DNA from: Ectobius pallidus
Lineage: Eukaryota > Arthropoda > Insecta > Blattodea > Ectobiidae
DNA length: 64,000 bases
NCBI GenBank assembly: GCA_964059195.1
Contig: CAXKWD010000004.1
Span: 124,964,043-125,028,042, forward strand
Direction: 5' to 3'
Below, piece after piece: positions 21,172 through 33,617 of the stretch; within the stretch, counting starts at the first letter, position 1, and each line of letters opens with the position of its first letter. The notes beneath the pieces were generated by a model that ran no database searches, was not told the origin of the DNA, and saw nothing but the letters and a program-made list of their open reading frames with translations. The position numbers were made by a program, and so were the translations under genes.

Positions 21172-24100
21172 TTGGTGATGCGCATTGTAAAACGGGCTGT
21201 AGGGTGAGAATACCTGCGATTCATGCAGACTAGGATTAGGAATGGCTACAGAGGTTGGCAATGAAACCGGGAGGATTGGAGGAGGGGGTGGGTGATAAGG
21301 ACGAGGGGGTGGTGAATCTGCTCCACTTCCACCGCCACCTCCGCCGCCACCTACGTTTCCACCGCCGGCGCCTCCACTGGTTGAGGCCATCATGTTGCCA
21401 TACTTGTTGCCGGGCGTCCCATCTTGCATTACTCCAGGAGTAGCCACTGTCATGCCGTCCTGAGCCAGGATACGGCTAACAGTGCGAGGAGTAATGCGTG
21501 TGTCAGTCACCTTGTGACGCTTCTTCTTCGGCGTCACTACCAAGCTCAATGCCTCGTTCTGTTCTGGCATCCCCTCACGACTTTCCGACATGCAGAACGG
21601 ATTCATATGAGGACCACTCAGGCCACCCATGGACGAGTAGAGAGCGGCCGCAGCTGCGGAAGAATTAGCCATGTTGCCAGGAGCTTTAGGTGTCTGAAAC
21701 ATAGCCGCCGTCGGTGATGGTCTCACGTGAGGCATGTTGATTGTATTTATATTATTCTCTGGATTGTTATTTGTGTGCTGCATGCTCATCTGAGGAAAAG
21801 CATTGCCATTCATTCTAGGGCCGCCGACGTTGCCACCCCCAGCACCTCCAGTAGCGCCTCCTCGGTCAATAACCTTAGTGCGAGGTGACTTCCTATCCAG
21901 AAGCTGCGAGGCCATGAGGAGGTCCTTGTTGAGCTGCTCGGCTGCGGCAGCCGCCACCTCCGACTGTTTGCCTAAGAAGCGACGCTGCTGCACGAAGCGT
22001 GCCACAATGGTGTCAATTAAATTTGTTAGTGACGCCGTTATTTCTGTTTTTAGGACGTCTGCCAGACCTTCCAAGTCTGAACCCGACACTGGAGCCATGG
22101 CGCTGACATTGTTACGGAATAAAGAGAACCGCTCGGAGAAATCTGTGGACACTGAGGTACTCTTAGGAATTTGCTGCTGCCCCGGTGGGGGCGGCTGGTG
22201 AGGATGTTGTGATGGGTGGCTTGCCTGCATCGGGGGCGGACCTGGCTGACCACCTGTGAGTTGAGGCTGACCCTGGTTCGGATGTTGCTGGGACTGTGGC
22301 GGCTGCTGCGGTTGTGGGGGCGGCGGCGGCGGCGGCTGTTGTTGTTGTTGCTGTTGTTGCTGCTGCTGTTGTTGTTGCTGGTGTTGGTGCTGTTGTTCGG
22401 CAGCCACCGCAGCTGCAACTGCTGCATCTTTTGCGAGACGAGCTTCTTGTTCCAAGAAGAGTTTATGGCTGACGCCCAGGTACATTGCTGCCGCGTTACT
22501 AATCGCGTGGTGATGATGATGATGCTGTTGATGGGGATGATGGAGTGGTGCTTGTGGATGGGAATCATGCTGAGGGCCATGAGGGGGTGGTGGTTGCTGC
22601 TGCTGCTGTTGTTGTTGTTGTACCTGTTGTTGCTGCTGCTGTTGCAGAAGCGACAAGCCTCCATTGAGCGTGGGTATCATGGGATGTGGGAGTGGGGGTT
22701 GATGTGGGGTATTTTGATGAGGGTGTAACTTTGCTGATACTAACTTTGAGACAGCAGGTGAGAGGCCTGGCTGATTAGCAACAGGCGAACAGGGAACAAC
22801 TTCCTTGACAGGTGTCGTGACGGGCGTCGTCACGGTTGGTTTGTCAGGGATGGGCATACTGCTACCGTCCTGTTCCATGTCGCTTGATACATCCTCCGTG
22901 TCCTGACAATCAGATTCCTGCTCCATACGGGTACACAGTTGCATATATTTCTGCTGCATCTCTGCCAGCTGCTCCTGCATTGTCCGTAACTGATTCTTGA
23001 GCGCGTTCTTTTCCACACGCTTCTGCCGCACCTCAGGGGGTTCCATCTCATCATCGTCATCTAGTAGTAGGCCTAAACCGAGGCCAATACCGTATCCTGA
23101 GGAGTTATATCGCTCAGCTGCACTATTGTCATGTTGCTGAGGGTGATATAACTTACGTTTTTTACACCCATTCACTACAGGTAGAGCAGGGCTCGATCGC
23201 ATGGATGACACAATGTTCTCCACTCGCGCACGTTTTAATTCCAGTTGCTCTGGCTTAGGTGCCACTACTGGTGCACAAGGTGACTCCTGTTCCTTGTTCA
23301 GATCGCCGCCGCCCGGCGTCTCGGCGCCATCGTCATCCTTGGGGTTTGCCAAGGATTCCGACGCTGGCGATGCTATAGAGGGTTCGGAATCGGAAGCACC
23401 TCCCCCATTCATACTATTAAGTGCGTCTTCCATGAGCTCGGCCTGTTGCTGCTTGGATACGACACCTACCTCACTAAGCGCCTCCTCCATGGCTGCAGCC
23501 GCGGCCGCCTCATCCTCAGCGCTATTCACGTCTGATGTGTCCATATTGATGTCCCCCCCGTTCACTGTAAGTGGTTTCCCAGCACCCCCGCCAGTTTCCG
23601 TATCACTAGTGTCACCACCACCTGCACTCACTATACCTCCGTTCTTTAGTTCGTTGTTATTGTTGTTGATGCTATTGTTGTTATCGGGCGAGTTTGCATC
23701 GACACCGTTACCACTAACACTCACACCACGTAACTCCTGTTCTAGTTGCATTAAATCTTTTTTGCGACCCTGTAAAATGTCCCGTAACATATGGTGCGCA
23801 ATTTCACTAGGCGGTGGACTTCCGTCCTCCTCAAGTCCTCTCCTAATCACTGACGTCGCATTTAAACAATCGGAACTAGCAGAGTCCATTGTCATCATAT
23901 TGTCCGGCCCGGTTGCCGCGTCTGCCGCCTGTTTCGCCTGGCGGCCTAACAGCTCGTTGAGCATCTTGGCGGGCCCGAAGCCCGGCCCGAACAGACCGAA
24001 GTGTTGGTGACTCTGGCTGAAGATGGCACCGTATAGTCCACCACTGAGGAACGACGGACGCGAACTGAAGTTTGGGATAGACGAGTAGCTATTCCTTGGC

Positions 24101-24198
24101 TCGCCTGCGTCCACGCGTTGCCTAGTTCGTTTTGCTTTCTTCAATAGTTTATCTCCATACAACCCGAAACATTCGGCTTCCTCCTCTGATGACATCAT
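20857..24198 (-). CDS. pros: prospero homeodomain transcription factor, main coding exon (residues 1-1114)
   Basis: Prospero is a nuclear regulator that switches neural precursors from self-renewal to differentiation and shapes glia and sense organs. The exon encodes the long N-terminal part. The N-terminus GLYGDKLLKKAKRTRQRVDA (about 12-31) is a conserved basic block and likely nuclear signal. A second basic patch KKRK is near 346 and a coiled-coil-like stretch (VRQKRVEKNALKNQLRTMQE onward) is at about 390-428. A conserved block (LADVLKTEITASLTNLIDTI) is at about 712-745 and another, VTPKKKRHKVTDTRITPRTV, at about 884-908. ESQVFSPYSPFYN precedes the last polyQ. Polyglutamine, polyhistidine, polyalanine and polyglycine runs fill the rest. 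An in-frame TAA 18 nt before the first ATG supports the start at 24198. The second ATG (24195) has the better context, with A at -3. The exon is strikingly GC-rich against AT-rich surroundings. It lacks the homeodomain, supplied by later exons. Confidence 0.95.
21115..21174 (-). repeat. pros: polyglutamine tract, 20 codons
   Basis: Twenty mixed CAG/CAA codons (residues about 1009-1028), bordered by histidines. The mixture of CAA and CAG suggests an old, partly stabilised tract. Length polymorphism is likely. Confidence 0.95.
22336..22380 (-). repeat. pros: polyglutamine tract, 15 codons, followed by polyproline
   Basis: Fifteen mixed CAG/CAA codons (residues about 607-621), followed directly by seven prolines. 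Gln-Pro runs of this kind are common in transcriptional regulators of insects. Confidence 0.95.
22594..22644 (-). repeat. pros: polyglutamine tract interrupted by one valine
   Basis: Seven Gln, one Val and nine Gln (residues about 519-535), with mixed CAA/CAG codons, followed by four prolines. A histidine run follows about 25 residues later. Confidence 0.95.
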
Positions 24199-24388
24199 AA
24201 GAAAGAACTTCTCTTATTGGCCGAGGGTTCTCTCCCCTTGGCTTGTGGTAGGGGCGGTGACGTAGCCAGTGGCAGGCTGAAGGAGGATAGTCCTCCCCTC
24301 CCCCGCCGGTGTGACTCCCCTTTTGGCCTCCCCTCTTTCGGTCTTGTATTCTATGATTACAGCGGCGTTCACTTTCCCATAGCCCAGC
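24199..24388 (-). other. pros: probable prospero 5' UTR
   Basis: This is GC-rich sequence directly upstream of the start codon on the minus strand. It contains an in-frame TAA 18 nt before the ATG and no long frame that looks coding. The likely upstream limit is a splice acceptor at 24389-24390. The transcription start itself is not visible. Confidence 0.6.
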
Positions 24389-24411
24389 CTGCAAGGTGCA
24401 AAACAAGAACC
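24389..24411 (-). other. pros: candidate splice acceptor of a 5' UTR intron
   Basis: On the minus strand, TTCTTGTTTTGCACCTTGCAG with G following is a strong U2 acceptor (pyrimidine tract plus CAG|G), about 190 nt before the ATG. If used, a non-coding first exon lies at higher coordinates and much of 24389-64000 would be prospero 5' intron. The GC-richer composition continues to about 24520, so a transcription start there is the alternative. Confidence 0.5.
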
Positions 24412-24529
24412 AACTGTCAGATATTGTGTGTACTGTGTGTGGCTCGTGCCACCTGTCCGGGAGTTCGCAAGCAAGCTCCCCTCCAAGTAGCAGCGACCGT
24501 CTGCAGCATGCTAAATGCATATCACTACA

Positions 24530-26533
24530 TTATGATATTATAATGGCTAAACACTAGAACAGTATCTAAATGCATTTCTTATGGTTATACAAATTTATCT
24601 CTTCTGTAAACTTTTAACATAAAATATTTATATTTATCTTTCAGTGAATTTGTCTTATTAGTTAATAACTTTAACAAAGCATAAGAAAAACTATAAATTC
24701 CTTTCACTGTTTATTTTTCTTGAATCATTCCTCAGTTAAAATCTAGCATTATAGCCTTTATGTGAATCCAACATTAACTTAGCCTACATTATATTAACAT
24801 AATCTTAGCTTTAATCGTAAGCTTATACATAATTCAATCCTCAATTAGAATTAATTGCCTTATTCTTAACATCAGCTCTTCTTCTATCACAGGAGACCAA
24901 AACAGTTTATAGTAATAATAATGTGAATAAAAACAATAAGCGTTATCTTAATAACTGTACTAATTAACTTCATGTAGATTTTTGCGTACCTATAAACAAT
25001 CGTCAATCAAAATCGAATTTTTTCCATTAGAAAATGCATAATAATAACAATATTAATATGTTGTATACTTGTAAATGTTAAAAAGAATTTATACCAATTA
25101 TATTATCATACCAGATCCAAGCTAGGCTATCAAGAATGAATTATTACAGTATTGAACCCAAGATCAGGCTGATTAAATCCATGATATGATGTGAGTGCGT
25201 AACTTTTCTTTGTTCGATAAAATTCCATTAAATGTACAGATTGCTCATTTTAATGTTTTTAAAATGGTGGTTTATTGACAACACCCTTTATGATAAAAGG
25301 GAATATATTTTATGATGTTGCAGCCTAAATGTATTTTAAATCGTACTTTCACATTTTTACACGTTATATTTTACATAATAAATTAAGTTAGTTTTATTAA
25401 CATGTTTAAATTTATAATAATTTATTTTGAAAATATCCATAACATCATGTTGTCGCTCATGAGAATAAAAGAAGCTAATGTAATCTCAACTAACTTATAA
25501 GACATTTCCGGTTCAATACTGTTAACAGCAAAAATGAATTTCAAGAAAATTTGCAAGGAATTTTATGAACATCTATGGTAAATTATGTCAAAGAATATTA
25601 GCCTGTATAGAATTTGAATAGAAATGTAATCTATCCAATATCTTACCTTCATTATAATAAAATGTTTGCGTATAAATTATTTCAAGTCTGGAGAAGTAAT
25701 TATTCCTACATGCTCATATTTAAGGTGGTCAGTTGTTACAACTCGTTTTTGTCAAAAAAAAAAAAAAAACTCCAACTACAGTAGGCCTATGTCGACACTT
25801 AGGCCTAAGCCACATTTCACATTACTTTCTATTAGTCATTTAGTTTAGAGATTCATGTGTAAATATTATTTCCAGGAGGAAGCGGCTCTATTAAGAAATA
25901 TGCATTGGAAAACAAATCTAGACTTACAGCTTTGATGTCATAGGCCTCTGTGTATACTAGGCCTATGTGTGAAACTATAATAAATAATATAATAATGGTT
26001 ACATGTCTTAGTATCTCATGAGGCTGTTTGTTTAATAATTGTGTTCAGCATATGCCAAAATTACTTTATTTTTTTTCGGAAATGAATACTTAATATGATT
26101 TTAAAATGGAGATAAGAGCGAAAGACTTAAATACAGCTTCCTGTAGCACAGAGTCTTGCACAAAATGACAGCGATCAGTGATCACGCAACTTTTTCCGGT
26201 GGGTGATAGCTCAGGCGTTGCAGTATGACCCCCCCCCCCACTAATGTCCTGGCGTACAGCTGTTGGCATATCCTACAGCTGATTCCACAAACCCTCGCAC
26301 TAGCTATCATCTAATGTCATAAGGCAGTCAAGCACCTTTAAAACACGATTTTTACCATAGAATAGACCTACTTAAATTTATGATTGTGTAAACTGACCAA
26401 ATTACCCCAACCCATTATGGGCATATAAGTTACCTAAGTTATAAATAGAAATACATTCTCGAGTCACCAAAATCAGTGTATCTGATCAGTGAGAGTAGGT
26501 AATGCAGGTTTCAGTGTAACGTACTTGCCCTAG
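24530..26533. other. AT-rich non-coding stretch
   Basis: No gene or element was recognised. The stretch contains a poly-A run near 25755, a C run near 26229-26240, and several TAGGCCTA palindromes between 25780 and 25970. Confidence 0.6.
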
Positions 26534-26924
26534 CCAGGTAAGAACTTTACCTTGAAAAGACTAATTGAGTCCATGAGAAAATGGATACTCAAATTCTATG
26601 GGCATGTATTTAGAATGGATGAGAAGAGACTAAAAAAAAAAAAAAATTAAAATACTTGGTAGTAGACCTAAAGTGTCTGACAAATGGTTCAGGGAGGTGA
26701 GAAAGGATCTCAAACAGGTTGGACTAAATTCAGAAGACATCCCGAACCGAAAAAAAGTTTAGGTCAGTGATCGACAAATTTCAAGGATTTCACGACGAAC
26801 CAAAACTGAACAGTGAATGGACAGAAGAAAGAAGACAGGCTTGCCAGAGAAAGAATACAAAGATTTTGGGCTGCTAAGAAACGTATAACTATTGCATAAC
26901 GTGGTCTCTAATGGCCGTAAACGA

Positions 26925-26973
<49 letters not shown>
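26534..26973 (+). pseudogene. decayed non-LTR retrotransposon C-terminus with AAT tail
   Basis: The plus strand encodes KRLIESMRKWILKFYGHVFR, a pattern (RKW..KFYGH..RM) typical of the region after the reverse transcriptase domain in insect LINE ORF2 proteins. Then come KWFREVRKDLKQVGL and, after frame changes, DEPKLNSEWTEERRQACQRK and QRFWAAKKRITIA-stop at 26897. A poly-A run near 26636 shifts the frame, and two more shifts or a stop (near 26757 and 26855) break it. About 30 nt after the stop an AAT repeat forms the 3' end (26926-26973), the usual tail for this type. Only the 3' end is present, as with 5'-truncated LINEs. The clade is not determined. Confidence 0.75.
26926..26973. repeat. AAT microsatellite at the LINE 3' end
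   Basis: Sixteen AAT units, best explained as the 3' tail of the LINE fragment ending here. Confidence 0.9.
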
Positions 26974-26974
<1 letters not shown>

Positions 26975-29539
26975 TGTTGAGATAAAAATCAATTTCTCAA
27001 TAACAATAGGCCTACAGTATATGCTTCATTTACTTATTGCGTCGAGCAGCCAAAACAAGATTATGAGTGTTATTATTTTGATTGAAAATATTTTATTATT
27101 AATAGCAAATAGGCCCACAATAGGCTTACCCCTTGACAAAACATAAATGTGTGAACTTAAAACCGGATAATTGCTATTTCTTGTTTCCAATCTCAATCAC
27201 CCCAAAAATAGTCTATCGATTTAAAAAAACAAAAAAAAAACAAAACAAAACAAAACAAAACAAACAAACAAAGAAAAAACAAACAAACAAAAATTGCAAC
27301 ATTTGCACTTGAAATTATAATAGGCATATTTCTTAAAAAGTATGGATGCAATAATACTTAGCCTATAACAAATTATACTTATCTTAAATTAATAGTAAGC
27401 TGTGGGATATATATGCTTTTATGTTTTCGTGGTGCTATAGAATTAGGCCTAACGATTTCACAATAAAAAAACATGGAACAAAATCGTGATGATAAAAATC
27501 ATTGCAGTAGGCCTATGTGAAGGCAGTATACCAAATCTGAAGAATGGCAGGTGATAAGAATAGAGAGAGAATTTTGTGACCGAGGGGAAGGAAGTAGGTC
27601 TTTTCTTGGTTCAACTCTTAACGGCTTTTGACACGGCCCTTCTTTCCCCTGCACCAGTATATCTTGAGACGATGCGGGTCTTCTCTTATTTATATACTGC
27701 AGAAACCGTTCTGCTGTTCTTCTTGTCGCTGGTTTAAAAGTTTATAGGATTACATTAAAGTTAATACCTGCGTTTTTAATATGCATGTCATTGTTTGATT
27801 ATTTGTTGAGATTCGGCACATAAAATATGCCATAGGCCTACATGTTGTCGACTTATACGTAAAGAAATGTTTGATCTGTTGTAAAGTAGGCCTATCAGTT
27901 TTCTCCAAAAAGATTAAATATTCTGATTCGGTTAAATATTAATTGGACCTACCTTAATTGATAACCATTCTCTCCGTTAATTAAAAAAAAAACATTTCTG
28001 TGTAGGCTAAAGATTTTGTACAGTTGCCTGAAAACTTTAAGTTTGAATATATGATGGCGGATGTAATTTTTTTGAATGATTTTAAGTCAATTCTCTTAGT
28101 ACTATATCCACATAACTATATAACTAGCTTTTTCATGTATGGGTTCATATTGTTTTAAATAAAACATAAGCATTCAATGGGCCTATCTGCATGCATAACT
28201 TTTTATAATGACTACATTTAACTTGTTGATCTTCTGCCTACTTTAGACTTAAAAATTGTCCTATAGCCTATCATTCGTATTAAAAAAATACCCCGCTTCT
28301 CTTATAAAAATTATGCCTTATTCAATATTTGTGTTACCAGTATTTAGTGTTTGATCATTCTTAATAATTTGTTGTTCTTGCTTTAGCCATGAGCTTGTAA
28401 TGGCAATAAAATTGCATTCTAATTCAAAATTGTCATATTAATAATGTATTAATGACGTATCCTTTCTTATACAAAGTCTGCTTGGATCTCTTTCCTAAGG
28501 TGTGATAGGTTGAGTCTATTTTCTCATATTAGATCAGTTGTATGATGCACAGTTAAGTAGAAGTCTGATTGTAATTAATTTGTGAACTAAGTTGCGAATA
28601 GATATGTGATAATCCAGCTAATTTTAGGCCTAAATTAAATATTACATTTGATGAACGTAACAGTAGGCTTATTTGAACTTGAAATTAAGGCCAGTGAAAT
28701 AAATCACTATTTTTTTAAATTACTAGAACTTAGGTTATATAAGCATACAATCACAGCAACAAATAAATATATTCGGCAGTAGATGTTCTTCATTATAAAA
28801 GAACAGGGGTTTTCTTGTGTGAAGTGTGCCTGTGAACTCACTCAAGGTTGAAAACCGGAAGGAAGGAATCCCCTGCTAGAAAGATCTTATAAGGGGTGGG
28901 GACACCATCCCAAGAAAAGATGTAACGGACTTTTCTTCATAAGGCACCACATATAGGTAGGCCTTAATAAAAGAAAGAAAAAAAAGAGGGGGAACCAGTT
29001 GTTATGAATGCGAATAAATAGGCTGGCAGTTCGAAGGTAAAGGTAACCCTCGTGGTATTGTTAAATTCCAAGACGCTATTCTATACCTTCTGAGACGTCT
29101 TTAAATATTCCAAGGTGATATAAAGAAGTTTCAAAAACCGGTAAGAAGCCAATTCAAATGTTTGGAATATAATAATTACTAAGGCCCAGCCCCAAGTCTG
29201 TAAGCCAAATTCGTGCAAGCATCAGCTCGTACAAGACAAACAAGTTTTCCTTTAAGAAGGAATTAAATGCCCATTAGATTTAGGACTTGTATTTTTCAAG
29301 ACACTCTTATAGCCTATAGCAAAATAAAATAAAATATGTAACTTTTTGTTGATTGTAGGCTGGTCATTGATACCAAGCTTAATAAATTCCGTGGTCTTAG
29401 TTAAGACGCTTAAACAGTAAACATAGGCTATAGCCTGGTATATTTATATAATTAAGTTTGCCTAAGTATAAGTCGTATACTAGTTAATTTGTTCTCTTGT
29501 GACTGGGATAATTTTATAATAAAAGTAAAGAGGTATAGT
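26974..29539. other. AT-rich non-coding stretch
   Basis: No gene was recognised. An A-rich AAAAC/AAACA simple repeat lies at 27225-27295, and TAGGCCTA or close variants occur repeatedly (near 27007, 27445, 27509, 27833, 27889, 28626). A direct-looking stretch with GGAAGGAATCCCC near 28860 has no assignment. Confidence 0.6.
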
Positions 29540-29815
29540 GATCCCTGTACGGACCTTGGAGACCCGTAGGGTTTTCCGGGAGGTTGAGGTTCCCAGATTG
29601 AGACATCGGCAGAGGAAGGTGGTAAGGTTGGCAGCCATACGCACCGGCCGCTTTTACTCATTTCTGTTAGAGGCTGAGTCGACCCCAGGTCCATAGTACC
29701 ACGAGAAGGATAAGGGTAATGGAAAAATCCTACCGACCTCATCGGGAATGAACCCTTGACCTTCCGGTTTGTAACGCAGTGACTCAATCCCCACGCCACG
29801 GCGTACCCCATTAAA
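29540..29815 (-). mobile_element. tRNA-derived SINE, copy 1
   Basis: On the minus strand from 29812 it begins GGGGTACGCCGTGGCGTGGG, then a tRNA-like region with a B-box variant (AGGGTTCATTCCCG), then a GC-rich body with GGTCGGTAGGATTTTTCC and, further on, CTGGGAACCTCAACCTCCCG. A diverged copy with the same order of phrases lies at 61535-61745. The open frame across it is spurious. Confidence 0.6.
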
Positions 29816-31219
29816 AAAAAACACGAAAGTCATAAATCTACCGATAGCCTACTTGTGTTTAAGCAGTCTAAGTTAAATAAAATTTTGATTATAGGTAAAG
29901 AGAAAGGGTTTGAACTTAATAGGAAAGAAAAGTATGACTACTTTCATTAGGCCTATTAGTTTAATATAGGTGCAGTGAGTAACTAATAGCTGATGACTGG
30001 AATGTTCCGTCGTTGGTCCTTCGGAAAAATGACTATCATACCAATATCGTTAATTTTATTTAGCATACAGTAGTTCTAGGTAAATTATAAGTTATTCAGG
30101 AATCCAGATTTTTATAATTTAGCTCTGACTTCTTATTTACATTAGCTATGTTTAATAACACTCATTAAGAGCCGTTTTCTCCAAATCCGATTAAACTTGG
30201 TATAAGTCAAACCCGGTCAATTTGGGTATTGGGTTTAAACAGACTTTCATTTTCTCCAAACGATTTTGGCGGACGTTTTGTTTAAACGAAATGCTCGCGG
30301 GCTCAAACGATCTAAGAGGAGTTGGACCATCTTGACAGTGTACCTTGAGTGTATCTGGCCAATCAGGGACCAAGGACACTGATGTTTGGTCTGTTTCCAA
30401 TATGTCTGCCGTTTGTGAAGAAGGAGATTGTGTTTTTATTTTGTTAAAGAGAACTGTGTGTGTTAAATGTGCTCCCTAGTGAAAATTGTAGTGTAATTAT
30501 AGCGTAATAATAATAAAATATAATTCAACATCTGAAGTGTTGTGTAGAGTAATTTCCTCAATTGTTTTCTTGAATTCTTTTGGGAAGCTTTCGACTTTCG
30601 TTATTCCGAACAGCTTCAGATTTGTCGCGAATCCATATTAAATTGAAATTAAATCGTATATAAGGTACCGGGTCTTGTAATGTTTACATTATGTCAAATA
30701 TACTATTTAATATGTTTCTATATAACAGCCTATAATATGCCAAATGTTTTAATATAACAATGTTTGGGGAAAAGGTATTTTATGCCGCGCACGAGTTTTC
30801 CACTCCCACTTAACTTATATAATATTGTTTAATATGATTTTTGGTGCAAGGGTCTTTTTTTATTATGAAATATTATTTTGTTGTTTATAGTTGTGATATA
30901 TTATGTTTGGTGCAAGGGACTTATTATTCAGTGGAAGTAAAAATTGTGTGCGGCATGAAGTACCGTTTCGCCGAAATTCCTCGAATCTGTTCCTCCCTGA
31001 AAGTCTTACCGTGGATTTCAAGAAAACAACATTTAAATTGAATCTTTTCATTTTACCTACAAAATAAAAACCTGTTTACCCTGGAATGATATTGATGTGG
31101 ATTATACGAAAGGGGAGCAGGGTGAGTCGTAAAGTATAAACTTGCCTTTTAAAGTACCAGTGTTGGCACTGATATTGACTAGAGCTTGTGAATAAAATTA
31201 GCATTTGTATTTTGCAAGT

Positions 31220-31268
31220 TGTGCCAATTCAAATTATTAGAATTAATTTAAAGGAAGGAATTGGCACA
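31220..31268. repeat. 11-bp perfect inverted repeat
   Basis: TGTGCCAATTC and GAATTGGCACA face each other across a 27-nt AT-rich loop inside the 3.7-kb transposon. It could be a hairpin or the ends of a tiny nested insertion. No target duplication is visible. Confidence 0.6.
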
Positions 31269-33440
31269 TTTTATTTGTGGATGCTCTGATTACATATAGT
31301 GGTGGTAGTAGGCCTAGTGTTAATATGCCAATTTCCAATTGAAATGAAATTAACACTCTTCCAGCTGGACCATCACCACCATGAAAGCCTGATGTAGGCC
31401 TATTATGGACACCTCTCACAGATGTAATATGTAACGCTCAATGCTATGGTATCGAGTTGAGTCATTGGTCAGTGACTGGTCTTTTGTTTGGTTGTAGAGG
31501 CACTTTACCGAAATTCACATGGAATTATCTTCTCTCCTTAGGAATATCATGGAACTTGTGCGTACTATAGGCCTACTTGTGGGGTTAATAAAGGACTCAC
31601 TTTGTATCCTACACAGGCACCTGTATTCCACTTAAATAGTAGGTTATTAATACTCCTCCAGCTGAGTTAAGCCGCTTAAATCAGTAAATCCTAATTAAAT
31701 AAATACATAAGGGGCGCTCGAAAGAGCATTAAAATGATATTTTAATTTTCACTGTACTCTCTAATTGATAGAGTTCTTTTTTTACTCTATCCTAATTGTA
31801 TACTTATGTTATTTACTCATATATTGTTAATATTGTAATACTGAGGCATACAGTACCCGTATTCAGGAACCCTGTGGTCAGTCATGAAATGAATTGATGC
31901 CATTTTGGATAAAAAATAAAAATTAAAAACTCTGACACCGACCTGGAAGATTTATATGATAGACAAGTATTTCCAATAAACAACAAGATGTCAAGCAGGT
32001 GATGTTATTTCCCTTACGGTATTTCAATTTATTTACTGAAATTATTTTATTATACTTTCCATTGGGGCATATAATTAATATGGCTTGATTTTTTTGACAA
32101 GGGATTATGTTTAAAAAATTTTAACTATGAAACCATTCCCATACCTTCTTCAAATTTGGTACATAATTTGACATTAGTATATAGCCTAATCTATTTCCTA
32201 GAATTTATTGAACATTTTTGAAGATGCAATTTTTTTAAATTCAAAATTTTCACTTTGAAATTTGAAAAAAAAAAAACAAGTTTCATTAGAACTATTAGGC
32301 CTATGTGTTATACCTTAGTTGTATTTCAGTAAAAGTTAGTATTTCTCTTAATATACATGAAAACTACCTCTCTACAAATTTTCGAGGTTAAATTTTAATC
32401 AAAAGTGTGGTAGTATGTAGGCCTACCCTTCTGGAAGAGTTACAGTGAAATAACTGGTCTAGATGTAAATCGTTCATGCTTCTGGTTGTTTGTCCATGAA
32501 CACTGTAATTAGTTTTTAATCTGACATTTATTGATATTATCTCTATCATATAACAGATTATATATATACACCTGTAACTTATATACTTTTAAATTTTCAA
32601 AAAGCAGTTTACAAGATTCTCTTTTTTTCTTTCTACATTATTCTCAATGCTCCTTTTTGTAATTTAAATATTATTTCCCCCTATGGGAAGAGTTGCCCCA
32701 GATTATGACTCAATACTTCATCACAGAGTAAAACATGAAAAATATACCATACATAAGGCATCTTGTAATATAGGATATTCAAACCTTAAAGCAAAGTATG
32801 CTGAACTAAGCTTTGAAATTATTTCATTGTGTCTCTTCCAGCCTAGATTTTGGTCAATTTGCAATCCTAAAAACTTTATAAATCCAATTTCTTCTATGTC
32901 TTGTGTTTGGTAATTATTTAATTAATTATAAGACCCTCTGTAGCTACTCGGTGATAAATATCAACAATTCTTCCATTCTGTGAGACCACATAAGTTACCG
33001 GTATGTAATTTCTCATTGCATTAAGTCCAAAATTTAAGCAACAGTACTACTGTAACACAAGGGTAATTAAATGTAAAATCATTAATATTTTATCAAGTTA
33101 GTAGAGCTATTTTAGGTACCAGTTTTGTCAGTGAAATTGTGAATATTTAGGAGAATTAGGCCTACAAATGATACCTAGGTAAGGAAACTGGTTGTAGTGG
33201 TTTTATTTGGGTTTATTGTTTTTTAAGTTGTACTAGATTGGGGGTTTATACAGTAATAATTGTTGGTCATCAAATTCTAATTATTCTATATTGGGGGTTT
33301 GCAAGCTCTAGCCCAAATTATTTCTTATGGGAATCCTCAGTTTGACATTCACAGTAATTTTTTTTTTACATCCATTTGGCTGGAGCAGTTATATTTGCTG
33401 TATAACCTATTTGTGAATTATGAAGAAGCTGTTCCCAATT

Positions 33441-33617
33441 TTAATAGTGATCTGCCCTTGTAGGCTTACTGTTCTTGGTCTTGGTCGCCCTAACCTCATT
33501 TACGTCCATTGGGGTATAATCATCATCTATCTCATCAAAGATTTCAACATATCTATCATTCTGTTTCACCACTTGTGATTTCCAATTGTAAAATTTGAAT
33601 TGAACAGTAATAGAAGG
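33441..33617 (-). pseudogene. coding remnant inside the 3.7-kb transposon
   Basis: A 58-codon open stretch on the minus strand without a start Met reads FKFYNWKSQVVKQNDRYVEI, then FDEIDDDYTPMDVNEVRATK and a Lys/Arg-rich end before a stop at 33441. The charged, amphipathic composition is protein-like and differs from the low-complexity frames elsewhere. It may be the C-terminal exon of the accessory Myb/MADF-like protein or the transposase of the element, but I do not recognise the family. Confidence 0.45.

Noticed and set aside
22050..22664. 204-codon minus-strand frame with Asn/Ser runs overlapping prospero
   Set aside because: It is a +1 or -1 shifted reading of the same CAG/CAA repeats and lacks any conserved motif.
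22216..22728. 170-codon plus-strand frame with long leucine runs
   Set aside because: The leucines are the reverse complement of the CAG/CAA glutamine tracts of prospero. A typical shadow frame.
23201..24010. 269-codon open frame on the plus strand opposite the prospero exon
   Set aside because: It is antisense to clear Prospero coding sequence, with Ser/Ala/Pro/Leu runs produced by the complementary low-complexity codons and no domain of its own.
29452..29811. 119-codon minus-strand frame
   Set aside because: It runs through a SINE whose diverged copy at 61535-61745 does not preserve the frame.
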